The position numbers and the translations under genes were made by a program. From Sphingomicrobium clamense (GTDB lineage: Bacteria > Pseudomonadota > Alphaproteobacteria > Sphingomonadales > Sphingomonadaceae), in NCBI RefSeq assembly GCF_019264355.1, contig NZ_JAHVAH010000001.1, positions 1,906,001 to 1,970,000 of the forward strand: 64,000 bases of DNA, written 5' to 3'. Below the pieces are notes generated by a model. That model saw only the letters and a list, made by a program, of their open reading frames with translations. It was not told the DNA's origin and searched no databases. Each line of letters opens with the position of its first letter. Positions within the stretch are counted from its first letter, which is position 1. This document shows positions 1 to 8,135 of this stretch, piece after piece.

Positions 1-2
1 GC

Positions 3-875
3 GGCGGGATGGCCGCGAACCTGGTGAAGGCCGGGCATGAGGTCGCCGCGTTCGACCTGTCACCCGACGCGCTGGAGCGGGCCAAGTCCAACGGCTGCGA
101 GATCGCCGATGACGCCGCGAGCGCGGTCAAGGGCGCCGACGCCATCGTCACCATGCTGCCTGCGGGCAAGCATGTTGCGGCGGTCTATGCCGAGAGCGTC
201 ATTCCCAACGCGTCGAAGGATGCCATCCTGATCGATTGTTCGACCATCGACGTCGCCACCGCGCGCGAGGTTGAAAAACAGGCTGCCGACGCCGGTCTCG
301 CCATGGTCGATGCGCCCGTCTCGGGCGGTATCGCGGCAGCCGATGGCGGCACGCTGACGTTCATGGTCGGCGGCACCGACGACGGGTTCGAAAAGGCTAA
401 GGTCATCCTCGACCCGATGGGCAAGGCCGTGATCCATGCCGGCGACGCCGGCGCGGGCCAGGCGGCGAAGATCTGCAACAACATGCTGCTCGGTGCGACC
501 ATGGCAGCCACCGCAGAGACGTTCGCGCTGGCCGAGAAGCTCGGCCTCGACCTCCAGACCTTTTACGACATCAGCTCGCAGGCCTCGGGCCAGAGCTGGT
601 CGATGACGAGCTATTGCCCGGTGCCGGGCGTCGGTCCGGAAACGCCCGCCGATCGCGACTATGACGGCGGTTTTGCCTCCGCGCTGATGCTGAAAGATCT
701 GCTGCTCGCCATGCAGGCGGCGAAGAATGCCGACAGCTACACGCCGATGGGCGCCGAAGCCGCCGACCTCTACCAGCGCTTCGTCGACCGTGGTGGCGCG
801 GGCAAGGACTTCTCCGCCATCATCAAGATGATCGACGACAGCTGGAAGGCCCCGGACGAGAACGGCTCCGCTTGA
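3..875 (+). CDS. mmsB: 3-hydroxyisobutyrate dehydrogenase, 5' truncated by the window edge
   Basis: NAD-dependent oxidation of 3-hydroxyisobutyrate to methylmalonate semialdehyde in valine breakdown, cytosolic. The reading frame is open to the window edge (Gly-Gly before the first visible Met at 9), so the start of the Rossmann fold lies upstream. Counting from that Met, the family substrate motif DAPVSGG is at about residues 101-107 and the catalytic lysine region GQAAKICNN at about 150-158 (Lys154). The C-terminal half is the all-helical dimerisation domain. The length fits the family (about 295 residues) once the missing N-terminus is added. Other beta-hydroxyacid dehydrogenases are alternatives, but the motif set fits MmsB best. 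Confidence 0.9.
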   Translation, partial: GGMAANLVKAGHEVAAFDLSPDALERAKSNGCEIADDAASAVKGADAIVTMLPAGKHVAAVYAESVIPNASKDAILIDCSTIDVATAREVEKQAADAGLAMVDAPVSGGIAAADGGTLTFMVGGTDDGFEKAKVILDPMGKAVIHAGDAGAGQAAKICNNMLLGATMAATAETFALAEKLGLDLQTFYDISSQASGQSWSMTSYCPVPGVGPETPADRDYDGGFASALMLKDLLLAMQAAKNADSYTPMGAEAADLYQRFVDRGGAGKDFSAIIKMIDDSWKAPDENGSA

Positions 876-905
876 TCGCGGCGCCGGCAACCCCACATTA
901 GACCC

Positions 906-1484
906 ATGTTGATCCAGACCGAACAGACGCCCAACCCGTCGACCCGTAAGTTCCTCCCCGGCCGCACCGTCATGGAGACGGGCGGGCGCGATTTCCCGAC
1001 GCTTGAAAGCGCCGAGGCGAGCCCGCTCGCCGAAGCCCTGTTCGCGACCCAGATGGTCGACGGCGTCTATTTCGGGCGCGACTTCGTCTCGGTCAGCGCG
1101 GCACCGACAGTCGAATGGAGCCAGCTCGAGCCGATCGTGCTCGAAATCCTGCTCGACCATTTCGTCACCGAAGCGCCGCTCTTCAAACCGGGCAGCGCTG
1201 CCGAAATTTCGGTTGCGCCCGACGCGAGCGTCCAGTTCGAGGATCGTGAGGAAGACGCCGACATCATCGCGCAGATCAAGGAATTGATTGAGACGCGCGT
1301 GCGCCCCGCCGTCGCGCAGGATGGCGGCGACATTGTCTATCGCGGCTATCAGGACAACAAGGTCTATCTCGAGCTTCAGGGCGCCTGTTCGGGCTGCCCC
1401 TCTTCGACCATCACGCTCAAGAATGGGATCGAAGGGCTGATTAAGCATTACGTCCCCGAGGTCGAGAGCGTCGAAGCGGTCTGA
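906..1484 (+). CDS. NifU-family Fe-S scaffold protein (Nfu type)
   Basis: 192-residue Fe-S cluster carrier. The N-terminal Nfu_N domain opens with the characteristic QTEQTPNPSTRKF stretch (residues about 4-16). The C-terminal NifU domain carries the cluster-binding CSGC motif (Cys161 and Cys164). In alphaproteobacteria and mitochondria this protein delivers 4Fe-4S clusters to client enzymes such as lipoate synthase and aconitase; that role is family knowledge. It starts 30 bases after the preceding dehydrogenase and lies ahead of tsaB on the same strand. No IscU-type domain is fused, so it is a carrier rather than the primary scaffold. Confidence 0.92.
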   Translation: MLIQTEQTPNPSTRKFLPGRTVMETGGRDFPTLESAEASPLAEALFATQMVDGVYFGRDFVSVSAAPTVEWSQLEPIVLEILLDHFVTEAPLFKPGSAAEISVAPDASVQFEDREEDADIIAQIKELIETRVRPAVAQDGGDIVYRGYQDNKVYLELQGACSGCPSSTITLKNGIEGLIKHYVPEVESVEAV

Positions 1485-1557
1485 CCCGCTAGGACTTGCG
1501 CTTTCCCGCCAATTATGGTCGCTTCCCGACTCGGGGGGCGCAATGGAGTGACGCCCA

Positions 1558-2178
1558 GTGATTTTGGCGATCGACACATCGACCGGAGCGTGCAGCGTCG
1601 CCTTGTTCGGCGCTGACGGAGAGGTCATTGCCGAACGCCACGAGATTATCGGGCGCGGCCATGCCGAGAAACTCGTTCCGATGATCGAGGACGTCCTCGA
1701 CCACCACCTTCCCAGCCAGATCCTCGTCGGCGTCGGTCCCGGCAGCTTTACCGGTATCCGCGTCGGTATTGCCGCTGCCCAGGGGCTCGCCATCGGCTGG
1801 GGTGTCCCGGTGCACGGACTGTCATCGCTCGCGCTGATCGCGGCCTCGGCGTGCGACAGCGAGCATCACGGCGGCAAGGTCGCCGCGGTCATGAATGGCG
1901 GCCATGGCGAACTCTTCATCCAGACCTTCTCATCGCCCGCCACCAAGCCGCTCGGCGAGCATGTCAGCCTTGCTCCCTCCGTCGCTGCGCGACAGATCGA
2001 TGCGCCGCTGGTGCTGGGCCCGGCCGCTGAAACACTGGTCGAGGAACGGCAGGCCGGACAGGCGATCGTCTGCCATCCACGCGCGGCTCATGCGCTGCTC
2101 CTACCCCATGCGCTGCGCACCATGCCGCTGCGCCCGCTTTACGGCCGGGCGCCCGATGCGAAACCGAAAGCCGCCTGA
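1558..2178 (+). CDS. tsaB: tRNA N6-adenosine threonylcarbamoyltransferase subunit TsaB
   Basis: 206-residue ASKHA-fold protein that partners TsaD in making t6A37 in ANN-decoding tRNAs. The N-terminus has the family signature ILAIDTST, and the GPGSFTGIRVG loop lies at about residues 59-70. The start is GTG at 1558; no in-frame ATG upstream gives a better N-terminus. The stop overlaps the start of rimI by one base (TGATG), so the two are translationally coupled. This tsaB-rimI pair is common in proteobacteria. The C-terminal third is poorly conserved, as is usual for TsaB. Confidence 0.93.
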   Translation: MILAIDTSTGACSVALFGADGEVIAERHEIIGRGHAEKLVPMIEDVLDHHLPSQILVGVGPGSFTGIRVGIAAAQGLAIGWGVPVHGLSSLALIAASACDSEHHGGKVAAVMNGGHGELFIQTFSSPATKPLGEHVSLAPSVAARQIDAPLVLGPAAETLVEERQAGQAIVCHPRAAHALLLPHALRTMPLRPLYGRAPDAKPKAA

Positions 2179-2672
2179 TGGCCACCTCCCCCGTCCCCCG
2201 CGAGATCCTGCTTGAGCCGGGCGGCTGGGAAGATATCGATGCGGTGATGGCCGTCATGGACGACGCCTTCCCGCCTTGCTTCGGCGAGCGCTGGTCGAAG
2301 AGCCAGATTGCCGGCGTCCTGCCGTTAACCGGCGTTCGCCTGCTGCTTGCGCATGATGGAGGGGCCGAGGCCCCGATCGTCGGCTTCGCGCTCTGGCGCA
2401 CGGTCAGCGATGAGAGCGAATTGCTGCTGCTGGCCGTCCACACGTCCGCACAGGGGCAGGGCCTTGGCCGCGCGCTGCTCGAGGATTTTGCCGAGCAGGC
2501 GATTGCCGATGGGGCCACGCGGCTCCACCTCGAGGTCCGCGACGGCAACCCTGCCAATCGCCTCTATGCGAGCGAGGGTTTCGACGTCGCCGGCCGCAGG
2601 CGCGCTTATTATCGCGGTGTCGACGGAGAGCGGCACGACGCCCTGACTTACGTCCGTATGGTCAGCCAGTAA
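2178..2672 (+). CDS. rimI: GNAT acetyltransferase, RimI type
   Basis: 164-residue single-domain GNAT protein. The acetyl-CoA pyrophosphate loop is visible as QGQGLG at about residues 94-99, followed by a helix (RALLEDFAEQA) and the beta-strand LHLEVRDGNPAN typical of RimI. RimI acetylates the N-terminal alanine of ribosomal protein S18. Linkage to tsaB supports this naming over a generic N-acetyltransferase, although substrate assignment in GNATs is always inference. The ATG overlaps the tsaB stop. Confidence 0.85.
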   Translation: MATSPVPREILLEPGGWEDIDAVMAVMDDAFPPCFGERWSKSQIAGVLPLTGVRLLLAHDGGAEAPIVGFALWRTVSDESELLLLAVHTSAQGQGLGRALLEDFAEQAIADGATRLHLEVRDGNPANRLYASEGFDVAGRRRAYYRGVDGERHDALTYVRMVSQ

Positions 2673-2685
2673 CAACCTGGGTCAA

Positions 2686-2714
2686 TTGCAGTCTCTATTG
2701 GTCGCGAGTAAGAA
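2686..2714 (+). promoter_or_regulatory. candidate housekeeping promoter for mucR
   Basis: TTGCAG at 2686-2691, a 17-base spacer, and TAAGAA at 2709-2714, about 50 bases before the mucR ATG. The -35 is good and the -10 weak. The stretch to the start codon is less GC-rich than its surroundings, as MucR-autoregulated promoters often are. Seen by eye only. Confidence 0.3.
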
Positions 2715-2766
2715 CGCGCCAGTAATCGATTCGCGGATCGACTCACCTGCTCGGAAAGAACTCAAA

Positions 2767-3186
2767 ATGGCCGAAGAAGAACTGCAAGACGACACGCTCA
2801 TTACACTCACCGCCGACATCGTCGCGGCGCATGTCAGCAATAACATGGTCGCTGTGGGCGATGTTGCCCAACTCATAGAAAACGTCCACAATTCACTAGC
2901 CAAGTTGCATGGGGCGCCGGCTCAGGAAGAAAAGCCCGAACCGGCAGTCTCCATCCGTTCTTCGATCAAGCCCGACTATATCGTCTGCCTCGAAGACGGG
3001 AAGAAATTGAAGATGCTCAAGCGGCATCTGATGACCCATTACAACATGACGCCCGACGAATATCGCGAGCGTTGGAACCTGCCGTCGGATTATCCGATGG
3101 TCGCGCCCAACTACGCCGAACAGCGTCGCCAGCTCGCCAAGAAAATCGGACTAGGCACCAAGGCCAAGCGCGGCAAGCGCAAGTAA
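2767..3186 (+). CDS. mucR: MucR/Ros-family zinc-finger transcriptional regulator
   Basis: 139-residue regulator. Residues 1-48 form the helical oligomerisation region, followed by a linker and the prokaryotic zinc finger: Cys74, Asp77, His87 and His91 (CLED...HLMTH), the Cys-Asp-His-His set of MucR rather than the two-cysteine finger of Ros. The basic tail ends KAKRGKRK. MucR proteins silence AT-rich promoters and control surface polysaccharide, motility and cell-cycle genes in alphaproteobacteria. An in-frame TTG at 2686 would add 27 residues, but the ATG at 2767 gives the family N-terminus and sits behind an AAAGAACTC-type ribosome site. Confidence 0.93.
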   Translation: MAEEELQDDTLITLTADIVAAHVSNNMVAVGDVAQLIENVHNSLAKLHGAPAQEEKPEPAVSIRSSIKPDYIVCLEDGKKLKMLKRHLMTHYNMTPDEYRERWNLPSDYPMVAPNYAEQRRQLAKKIGLGTKAKRGKRK

Positions 3187-3196
3187 TCGGCTCGTA

Positions 3197-3239
3197 GAAA
3201 AGGGGGCGCGCGCGAGATAAGATCGCCGCGCCCCTTTTC
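3197..3239 (+). terminator. Rho-independent terminator after mucR
   Basis: Left arm GAAAAGGGGGCGCG at 3197-3210 and right arm CGCGCCCCTTTTC at 3227-3239, pairing with one bulged G. The A-rich and T-rich ends make it usable as a terminator. It sits between mucR and fur and separates the two transcription units. Confidence 0.7.
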
Positions 3240-3270
3240 ATACGCGCTGTCCGGCCCTATCCATGCGCCC

Positions 3271-3690
3271 ATGACACGCAAGATCGACGTCGAGGCGCTG
3301 TGCGCCGACAAGGGCCTCCGGATTACCGAGCAACGCAAGGTGATTGCGAAGGTGCTGGGCGAAAGCGAAGACCATCCCGATGTCGAGGCGCTGCACCGGC
3401 GCGCCTCGCGGGTCGACCCCAACATCTCGATTGCCACCGTCTACCGGACGCTCCGCCTGTTCGAGGAAGCGGGCATCCTGGAGCGTCACGAGTTCGGCGA
3501 CGGCCGCTCGCGCTACGAAGCCGCGTCCGATGCGCATCACGACCACCTGATCGATGTCGAGACGGGCGATGTGATCGAATTCGTCGACGAGGAGCTGGAA
3601 GAGCTGCAGCGCCGCATCGCCGAGAAGCTCGGTTTCCGGCTCGTCGATCACCGGATGGAATTGTACGGCGTCCGGACCAAGCAGGACTAG
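3271..3690 (+). CDS. fur: Fur-family metalloregulator (alphaproteobacterial Fur/Mur type)
   Basis: 139-residue winged-helix repressor. The DNA-recognition helix contains NISIATVYRTLRLF (about residues 51-64), followed by the metal site HHDH (residues 89-92) and a dimerisation domain. The CxxC structural-zinc cysteines of gamma-proteobacterial Fur are absent; only Cys11 is present. That is normal for alphaproteobacterial Fur/Mur, which often answers to Mn or Fe rather than acting as the main iron regulator. It heads the run plsC-miaB-phoH-ybeY-corC-lnt. Irr is unlikely because the heme-regulatory Cys-Pro motif is missing. Confidence 0.92.
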   Translation: MTRKIDVEALCADKGLRITEQRKVIAKVLGESEDHPDVEALHRRASRVDPNISIATVYRTLRLFEEAGILERHEFGDGRSRYEAASDAHHDHLIDVETGDVIEFVDEELEELQRRIAEKLGFRLVDHRMELYGVRTKQD

Positions 3691-3694
3691 GCCC

Positions 3695-4426
3695 ATGCTG
3701 ATCGCGGTCCGCGCGGTCCTGCTGGCACTGCTGCTAGCGCTCTTCATCGTCCCCCACGTCATCATTCGCGCCCTGACGGGGCGCAGCCCGCTGGCGCGCA
3801 CCTTCCTTCGCATCGCGGGCTGGATCATGGGGCTGAGGGTGCAGCGGGTGGGCCCCAAGCCGCCGGTCCGTTCGCTGCTGCTCGCCAACCATCCGAGCTG
3901 GCTCGACATCCCCGTCCTGATCGGCGCGACGGGATGCGCGTTCGTGTCCAAGGCGGAGGTCAGAAACCATTGGCTGGTCGGATGGCTCGCAGACCAGCGC
4001 GACACGCTTTACGTCAACCGCGACAAGCGCAGCGAACTCAAGGCGCAGGTCGCGGCGATCCGCGAGCGTTTCGATCACTACCTCCCTCTCGCCATTTGCC
4101 CCGAAGGCACGACCAGCGACGGCGTCAAACTGCGCCCCTTTCGTCCCGCGCTGCTGTCCGCCGTGGCGCCGCCGCCGGATGGTGCAAAAATCATTCCCGT
4201 TGCGATCGACTATGGCGATGACCGCGAATTCGTTTCCTGGACGGCGGGCGAGACCGGTGTAGAGAACGCGAAACGCATCCTGTCGCGCTGGCGTCCGATC
4301 GGGGTAAAGGTGCGCATGCTCGACCCGCTCGATCCGGCGCTCGACCGCAAGGCGATGGCCGCAACGGCCTATGAAGCGATCGCCGATGCGCTCGGGCCTT
4401 CAAGTCGTGGCGGATCGGCCCTATAG
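3695..4426 (+). CDS. 1-acyl-sn-glycerol-3-phosphate acyltransferase (PlsC family)
   Basis: 243-residue membrane acyltransferase. One N-terminal membrane segment (about residues 5-25) is followed by the catalytic motif NHPSWLD (His66, Asp71) and the glycerophosphate-binding motif PEGTTS (136-141). It transfers a fatty acyl group to a lysophospholipid; lysophosphatidic acid is the likely acceptor. OlsA, the ornithine-lipid acyltransferase, belongs to the same family and cannot be excluded. It begins four bases after fur and runs on into miaB, in the conserved order of this alphaproteobacterial cluster. Confidence 0.88.
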   Translation: MLIAVRAVLLALLLALFIVPHVIIRALTGRSPLARTFLRIAGWIMGLRVQRVGPKPPVRSLLLANHPSWLDIPVLIGATGCAFVSKAEVRNHWLVGWLADQRDTLYVNRDKRSELKAQVAAIRERFDHYLPLAICPEGTTSDGVKLRPFRPALLSAVAPPPDGAKIIPVAIDYGDDREFVSWTAGETGVENAKRILSRWRPIGVKVRMLDPLDPALDRKAMAATAYEAIADALGPSSRGGSAL

Positions 4427-4436
4427 GGCACCCCAA

Positions 4437-5765
4437 ATGACCGATCCCAAAACCTTCCGAATCAAGAGCTTCGGCTGCCAGATGAACGTCTACGATGGCG
4501 AGCGCATGGCCGAACTCATGGCCAAGCAGGGCCTGACCGCAGCCCCCGAGGGCGAGGATGCCGACCTCGTCGTGCTCAACACGTGCCACATCCGCGAAAA
4601 GGCGGCGGAAAAAGCCTATTCCGATGTCGGCCGCCTAAAGCGCGAAGATGGCAGCCGTCCGATGGTTGCGCTCGCCGGCTGCGTCGCGCAGGCGGAAGGG
4701 GCGGAAGCCCAGCGCCGCAGCGACATGATCGATATCGTCGTCGGACCGCAGGCCTATCACCGCCTCCCCGATCTTGTCGCGGAAGCGCAGAAGGGCAAAC
4801 GCCCTGTCGATACCGACATGCCCGCCATCTCGAAGTTCGACGCGATGCCCGCGCGTAAGACGGTTGGCCCATCGGCCTTCCTCACCGTTCAGGAAGGCTG
4901 CGACAAGTTCTGCACCTATTGCGTCGTTCCCTACACGCGCGGTGCGGAAATCAGCCGACCGTGGGGCGACATCGTCAACGAGGCGCTCTCGCTGGTCGAG
5001 CGCGGCGCGCGCGAGATCACGCTGCTGGGGCAGAATGTCTCGGCCTGGAGCGGGATCGACGAAAAGGGCCGCGAAGGCGGGCTCGAACTGCTCGTCCGAC
5101 GCCTCGCCAAGATCGATGGGCTCGAGCGCATCCGCTACACGACCAGCCATCCTGCAGACATGGACGAGGGGCTGATCGCCGCGCATAGCGAGGTCGAGAA
5201 GCTGATGCCCTACCTCCATTTGCCCGTGCAGGCGGGCAGCGACCGGATCCTCAAGGCAATGAACCGCTCGCACACCGCCGAGTCCTACCTGAAACTGCTC
5301 GACCGCTTCCGCGCCGCGCGGCCCGACATGGCGATTTCGGGCGACTTCATCGTTGGCTTTCCAGGAGAGACGGAAGAAGATTTCCAAGAAACGCTCGCCA
5401 TCGTCGATGCGGTCGGTTACGCTTCGGCCTATAGTTTCAAATATTCGGCCCGTCCGGGCACTCCGGCGGCCGAGATGGAAGGAGCGGTCGACGCACACGT
5501 GATGGATGACAGGTTGCAGCGCCTCCAGGCGCGCCTTTCCGCACACAGTCTCGCATTCAACCGGTCGAAGGTCGGCGAGACGATGTCCATCCTCATCGAC
5601 CGCAAGGGTAAGCGCCCGGGCCAGATGATCGGCAAGTCGCCCTGGCTCCAGTCCGTGTTCGCCGAAACCGACGCCCCGATCGGCACGATGCTCGAGGTCG
5701 AAATCCTCGAAGCGCTCCCCAACAGCCTCGGTGGCCGCGTGTTGCGACAAGAGGTCGCCGCCTGA
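4437..5765 (+). CDS. miaB: tRNA-2-methylthio-N6-dimethylallyladenosine synthase MiaB
   Basis: 442-residue radical-SAM methylthiotransferase acting on i6A37 of tRNA. The N-terminal UPF0004 domain carries the auxiliary cluster cysteines Cys14, Cys50 and Cys82. The radical-SAM CxxxCxxC is Cys155, Cys159 and Cys162. A C-terminal TRAM domain follows. The start is the ATG at 4437, which gives a family-like N-terminus (TFRIKSFGCQMN). A longer in-frame start at 4371 would overlap plsC by 56 bases and is rejected. The stop overlaps the phoH start by one base. Confidence 0.96.
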   Translation: MTDPKTFRIKSFGCQMNVYDGERMAELMAKQGLTAAPEGEDADLVVLNTCHIREKAAEKAYSDVGRLKREDGSRPMVALAGCVAQAEGAEAQRRSDMIDIVVGPQAYHRLPDLVAEAQKGKRPVDTDMPAISKFDAMPARKTVGPSAFLTVQEGCDKFCTYCVVPYTRGAEISRPWGDIVNEALSLVERGAREITLLGQNVSAWSGIDEKGREGGLELLVRRLAKIDGLERIRYTTSHPADMDEGLIAAHSEVEKLMPYLHLPVQAGSDRILKAMNRSHTAESYLKLLDRFRAARPDMAISGDFIVGFPGETEEDFQETLAIVDAVGYASAYSFKYSARPGTPAAEMEGAVDAHVMDDRLQRLQARLSAHSLAFNRSKVGETMSILIDRKGKRPGQMIGKSPWLQSVFAETDAPIGTMLEVEILEALPNSLGGRVLRQEVAA

Positions 5766-6760
5766 TGGCCAAACGCGCCGAAGACGCCGCCGTCGAGCAA
5801 CACGCCCGCCTCGAACTCGAATTCGACCAGCCCTTTCTGCTTGGCCCGCTCTTTGGAGAGTATGACCGCCATCTCGTCATCATCGAGGATCGGCTCGGCG
5901 TGAACATCGCCGCGCGCGGCAACCGCGTGCAGATCGAGGGCGACGCCGACGCGTCCGCGCGTGCTCGCGAAGTGCTGCTCGGCCTCTACGAGCGTCTGGA
6001 TCGAGGACAGGATGTCGATGCCGAAGCTGTCGAGGCGGTGATCGGCATGGCCAACCAGCCTGCATTGGACGGCATCATCGACAAGGAAGTCGCCGATCCG
6101 CCCAAGGTGCTGATCCGCACGCGCAAGAAGACGATCGCCCCGCGCAGCGCCAACCAGACGGTCTATATGAAGGCCTTGGCGCGCGACGAGATGATCTTCG
6201 CGCTGGGACCCGCAGGCACCGGCAAGACCTATCTCGCAGTCGCGCAGGCGGTTTCGATGCTCATCACCGGAGCGGTCGAACGGCTGATCCTTTCGCGTCC
6301 CGCGGTCGAGGCCGGAGAGCGCCTCGGTTTCCTGCCGGGCGACATGAAGGAGAAGGTCGATCCCTATCTCCGCCCGCTCTACGATGCACTGTACGACATG
6401 CTGCCGGCCGAACAGGTCGAGCGGCGGATCGCGTCCGGCGAAATCGAGATCGCGCCCATCGCCTTCATGCGTGGCCGCACGCTCAACGACGCCTTCATCA
6501 TCCTCGACGAGGCGCAGAATACGACGCCGGCGCAGATGAAGATGTTCCTGACCCGCTTCGGGATGCGCAGCCGCATGGTCATTTGCGGCGACCCGATGCA
6601 GGTCGACCTGCCCGATCCGGGTGCGAGCGGGCTGGCCGATGCGGTCGGCAAGCTCGAAGGGGTCGAAGGCATCGCTACCGTCCGCTTCACCGCGACCGAC
6701 GTCGTGCGCCACCCGCTGGTCGGACGCATCGTCGAGGCGTATGAGGGACAGCAAGGCTGA
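5765..6760 (+). CDS. ybeZ: PhoH-like ATPase (YbeZ)
   Basis: 331-residue P-loop ATPase of the PhoH family. It has a short N-terminal KH-like region, Walker A GPAGTGKT at 148-155, and Walker B FIILDEAQN in the second half. YbeZ partners the YbeY endoribonuclease in rRNA maturation and quality control, which fits the one-base overlap with ybeY downstream. The start overlaps the miaB stop. The function is family inference and the identity of the family is clear. Confidence 0.95.
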   Translation: MAKRAEDAAVEQHARLELEFDQPFLLGPLFGEYDRHLVIIEDRLGVNIAARGNRVQIEGDADASARAREVLLGLYERLDRGQDVDAEAVEAVIGMANQPALDGIIDKEVADPPKVLIRTRKKTIAPRSANQTVYMKALARDEMIFALGPAGTGKTYLAVAQAVSMLITGAVERLILSRPAVEAGERLGFLPGDMKEKVDPYLRPLYDALYDMLPAEQVERRIASGEIEIAPIAFMRGRTLNDAFIILDEAQNTTPAQMKMFLTRFGMRSRMVICGDPMQVDLPDPGASGLADAVGKLEGVEGIATVRFTATDVVRHPLVGRIVEAYEGQQG

Positions 6761-7266
6761 TGCTCGACCTCGTCCTCGAAACCGATCCCGAATGGGAGTC
6801 TAGCGGCACCGATTGGGCCGTCGTGGCCGATCGCGCGGTTCGCGCTGCGGTCTCGGCGTCCGCATTTCCGCAACTGCTCGCCACCGAGCGCCTGGTCGAA
6901 TTGTCGATGAGCCTTGCCACTGATGATGATGTCCACACCCTCAACGAACAATGGCGTGGGAAAGATAAGCCCACCAATGTGTTGAGCTTCCCGATGACCG
7001 ACGCCGATGAACTGGATGCGGAGCCCAGCAGTTCGCTGCCGCTGATGCTTGGCGATATCATCCTCGCGCACGGCGTGTGCACGCGCGAGGCCGACGACAA
7101 GGGCATCGCCTTTGCCGATCACGCGCAGCATCTGATGGTGCACGGCACGCTCCACCTTCTGGGCTACGACCACCTCGAGGACGAGCAGGCGGAAGCGATG
7201 GAAGCGCTCGAGCGCCAGGCGTTGGCCGGCCTCGGTATCGCCGACCCCTACCGGGCGGAGGCGTAA
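6760..7266 (+). CDS. ybeY: endoribonuclease YbeY (16S rRNA 3'-end maturation)
   Basis: 168-residue zinc metallo-endoribonuclease. The zinc motif HGTLHLLGYDH supplies His128, His132 and His138. The upstream NEQWRGKDKPTNVLSFP stretch is the conserved substrate-side loop. It acts with the 30S subunit in 16S rRNA processing and ribosome quality control. It is translationally coupled to ybeZ in front; corC starts three bases after its stop. Confidence 0.96.
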   Translation: MLDLVLETDPEWESSGTDWAVVADRAVRAAVSASAFPQLLATERLVELSMSLATDDDVHTLNEQWRGKDKPTNVLSFPMTDADELDAEPSSSLPLMLGDIILAHGVCTREADDKGIAFADHAQHLMVHGTLHLLGYDHLEDEQAEAMEALERQALAGLGIADPYRAEA

Positions 7267-7268
7267 CG

Positions 7269-8135
7269 ATGGCGACGCGTCCCGAAGAAGGATCGAGACT
7301 GTGGCGCGGCATGCGCTCGCTGCTGTTCGGCGAAGATAGCGAACCGTCGCTGCGCGAAGAGATCGAGGCCGCAATCGACGAAGCGGATGCCGAGCCTCCG
7401 ATTGCCGGCGACCTCACCTCGTCCGAACGCACGATGCTGCGCAATTTGCTGCATTTCGGCGACCGGACCGCGGGCGACATTTGCGTCCCGCGCGGCGAAA
7501 TCGTGTCGGTCGACGCCAGCTCGAGCTTCGATGACATCGTCGACGCCTTTGCTGAGGCCGAGCATAGCCGCCTGCCGATCAAGGCCGGCAGCCTCGACGA
7601 CATTGTCGGGATGATCCACATCAAGGACCTGTTCCAGGCCAAGGTCGGCAGCCGCAGCCGCGATCTCGACAAACTGATGCGCACGCCGCTCTTCGTCCCC
7701 GAGGCGATGGGCGTGCTCGACCTGCTTGCCCGCATGCGCGCCGAGCGCACCCACCTCGCCATCGTCGTCGACGAACATGGTGGCACCGAGGGATTGGTTA
7801 CCATCGAGGACGTCGTCGAGGAGATTGTCGGCGAGATCGAGGACGAGCATGACGAGCAGGAAGAGGCGATGCTGGTCCAGATCGGCGAAGGCCGCTGGGA
7901 AGCCGACGCCCGCGTCGAGCTTGAGCAGATCAACGCCGATGTCGATGCGCGCCTCACCTGGGACGAAGACGATGTCGAGACGATTGGCGGGCTGGTGCTC
8001 GCCATCGCCGACCGCATTCTCGAGCCCGGCGAAGCAGTCTGCCATCCGAGCGGCTGGACGCTCGAATGTGTCGATGCAGATGCGAAGCGCATGACACGCA
8101 TCCGCCTCACCGCACCAGAACCCGCGGGCGAATGA
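7269..8135 (+). CDS. corC: CBS-domain protein of the CorC/HlyC family
   Basis: 288-residue soluble protein. Two CBS domains (about residues 65-190, including GMIHIKDLF and VVDEHGGTEGLVTIEDVVEE) are followed by a CorC_HlyC FAD-binding-like domain. There is no DUF21 membrane domain, so it is the short CorC form associated with magnesium and cobalt efflux, not the full transporter. The ATG at 7269 is chosen; the longer open frame before it overlaps ybeY and is low-complexity shadow. Its stop overlaps the lnt start (ATGA). Confidence 0.9.
   Translation: MATRPEEGSRLWRGMRSLLFGEDSEPSLREEIEAAIDEADAEPPIAGDLTSSERTMLRNLLHFGDRTAGDICVPRGEIVSVDASSSFDDIVDAFAEAEHSRLPIKAGSLDDIVGMIHIKDLFQAKVGSRSRDLDKLMRTPLFVPEAMGVLDLLARMRAERTHLAIVVDEHGGTEGLVTIEDVVEEIVGEIEDEHDEQEEAMLVQIGEGRWEADARVELEQINADVDARLTWDEDDVETIGGLVLAIADRILEPGEAVCHPSGWTLECVDADAKRMTRIRLTAPEPAGE

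Noticed and set aside
60..1793. 577-residue minus-strand open frame
   Set aside because: Antisense to mmsB, nifU-like and tsaB; Arg/Asp-rich shadow with no family motif.
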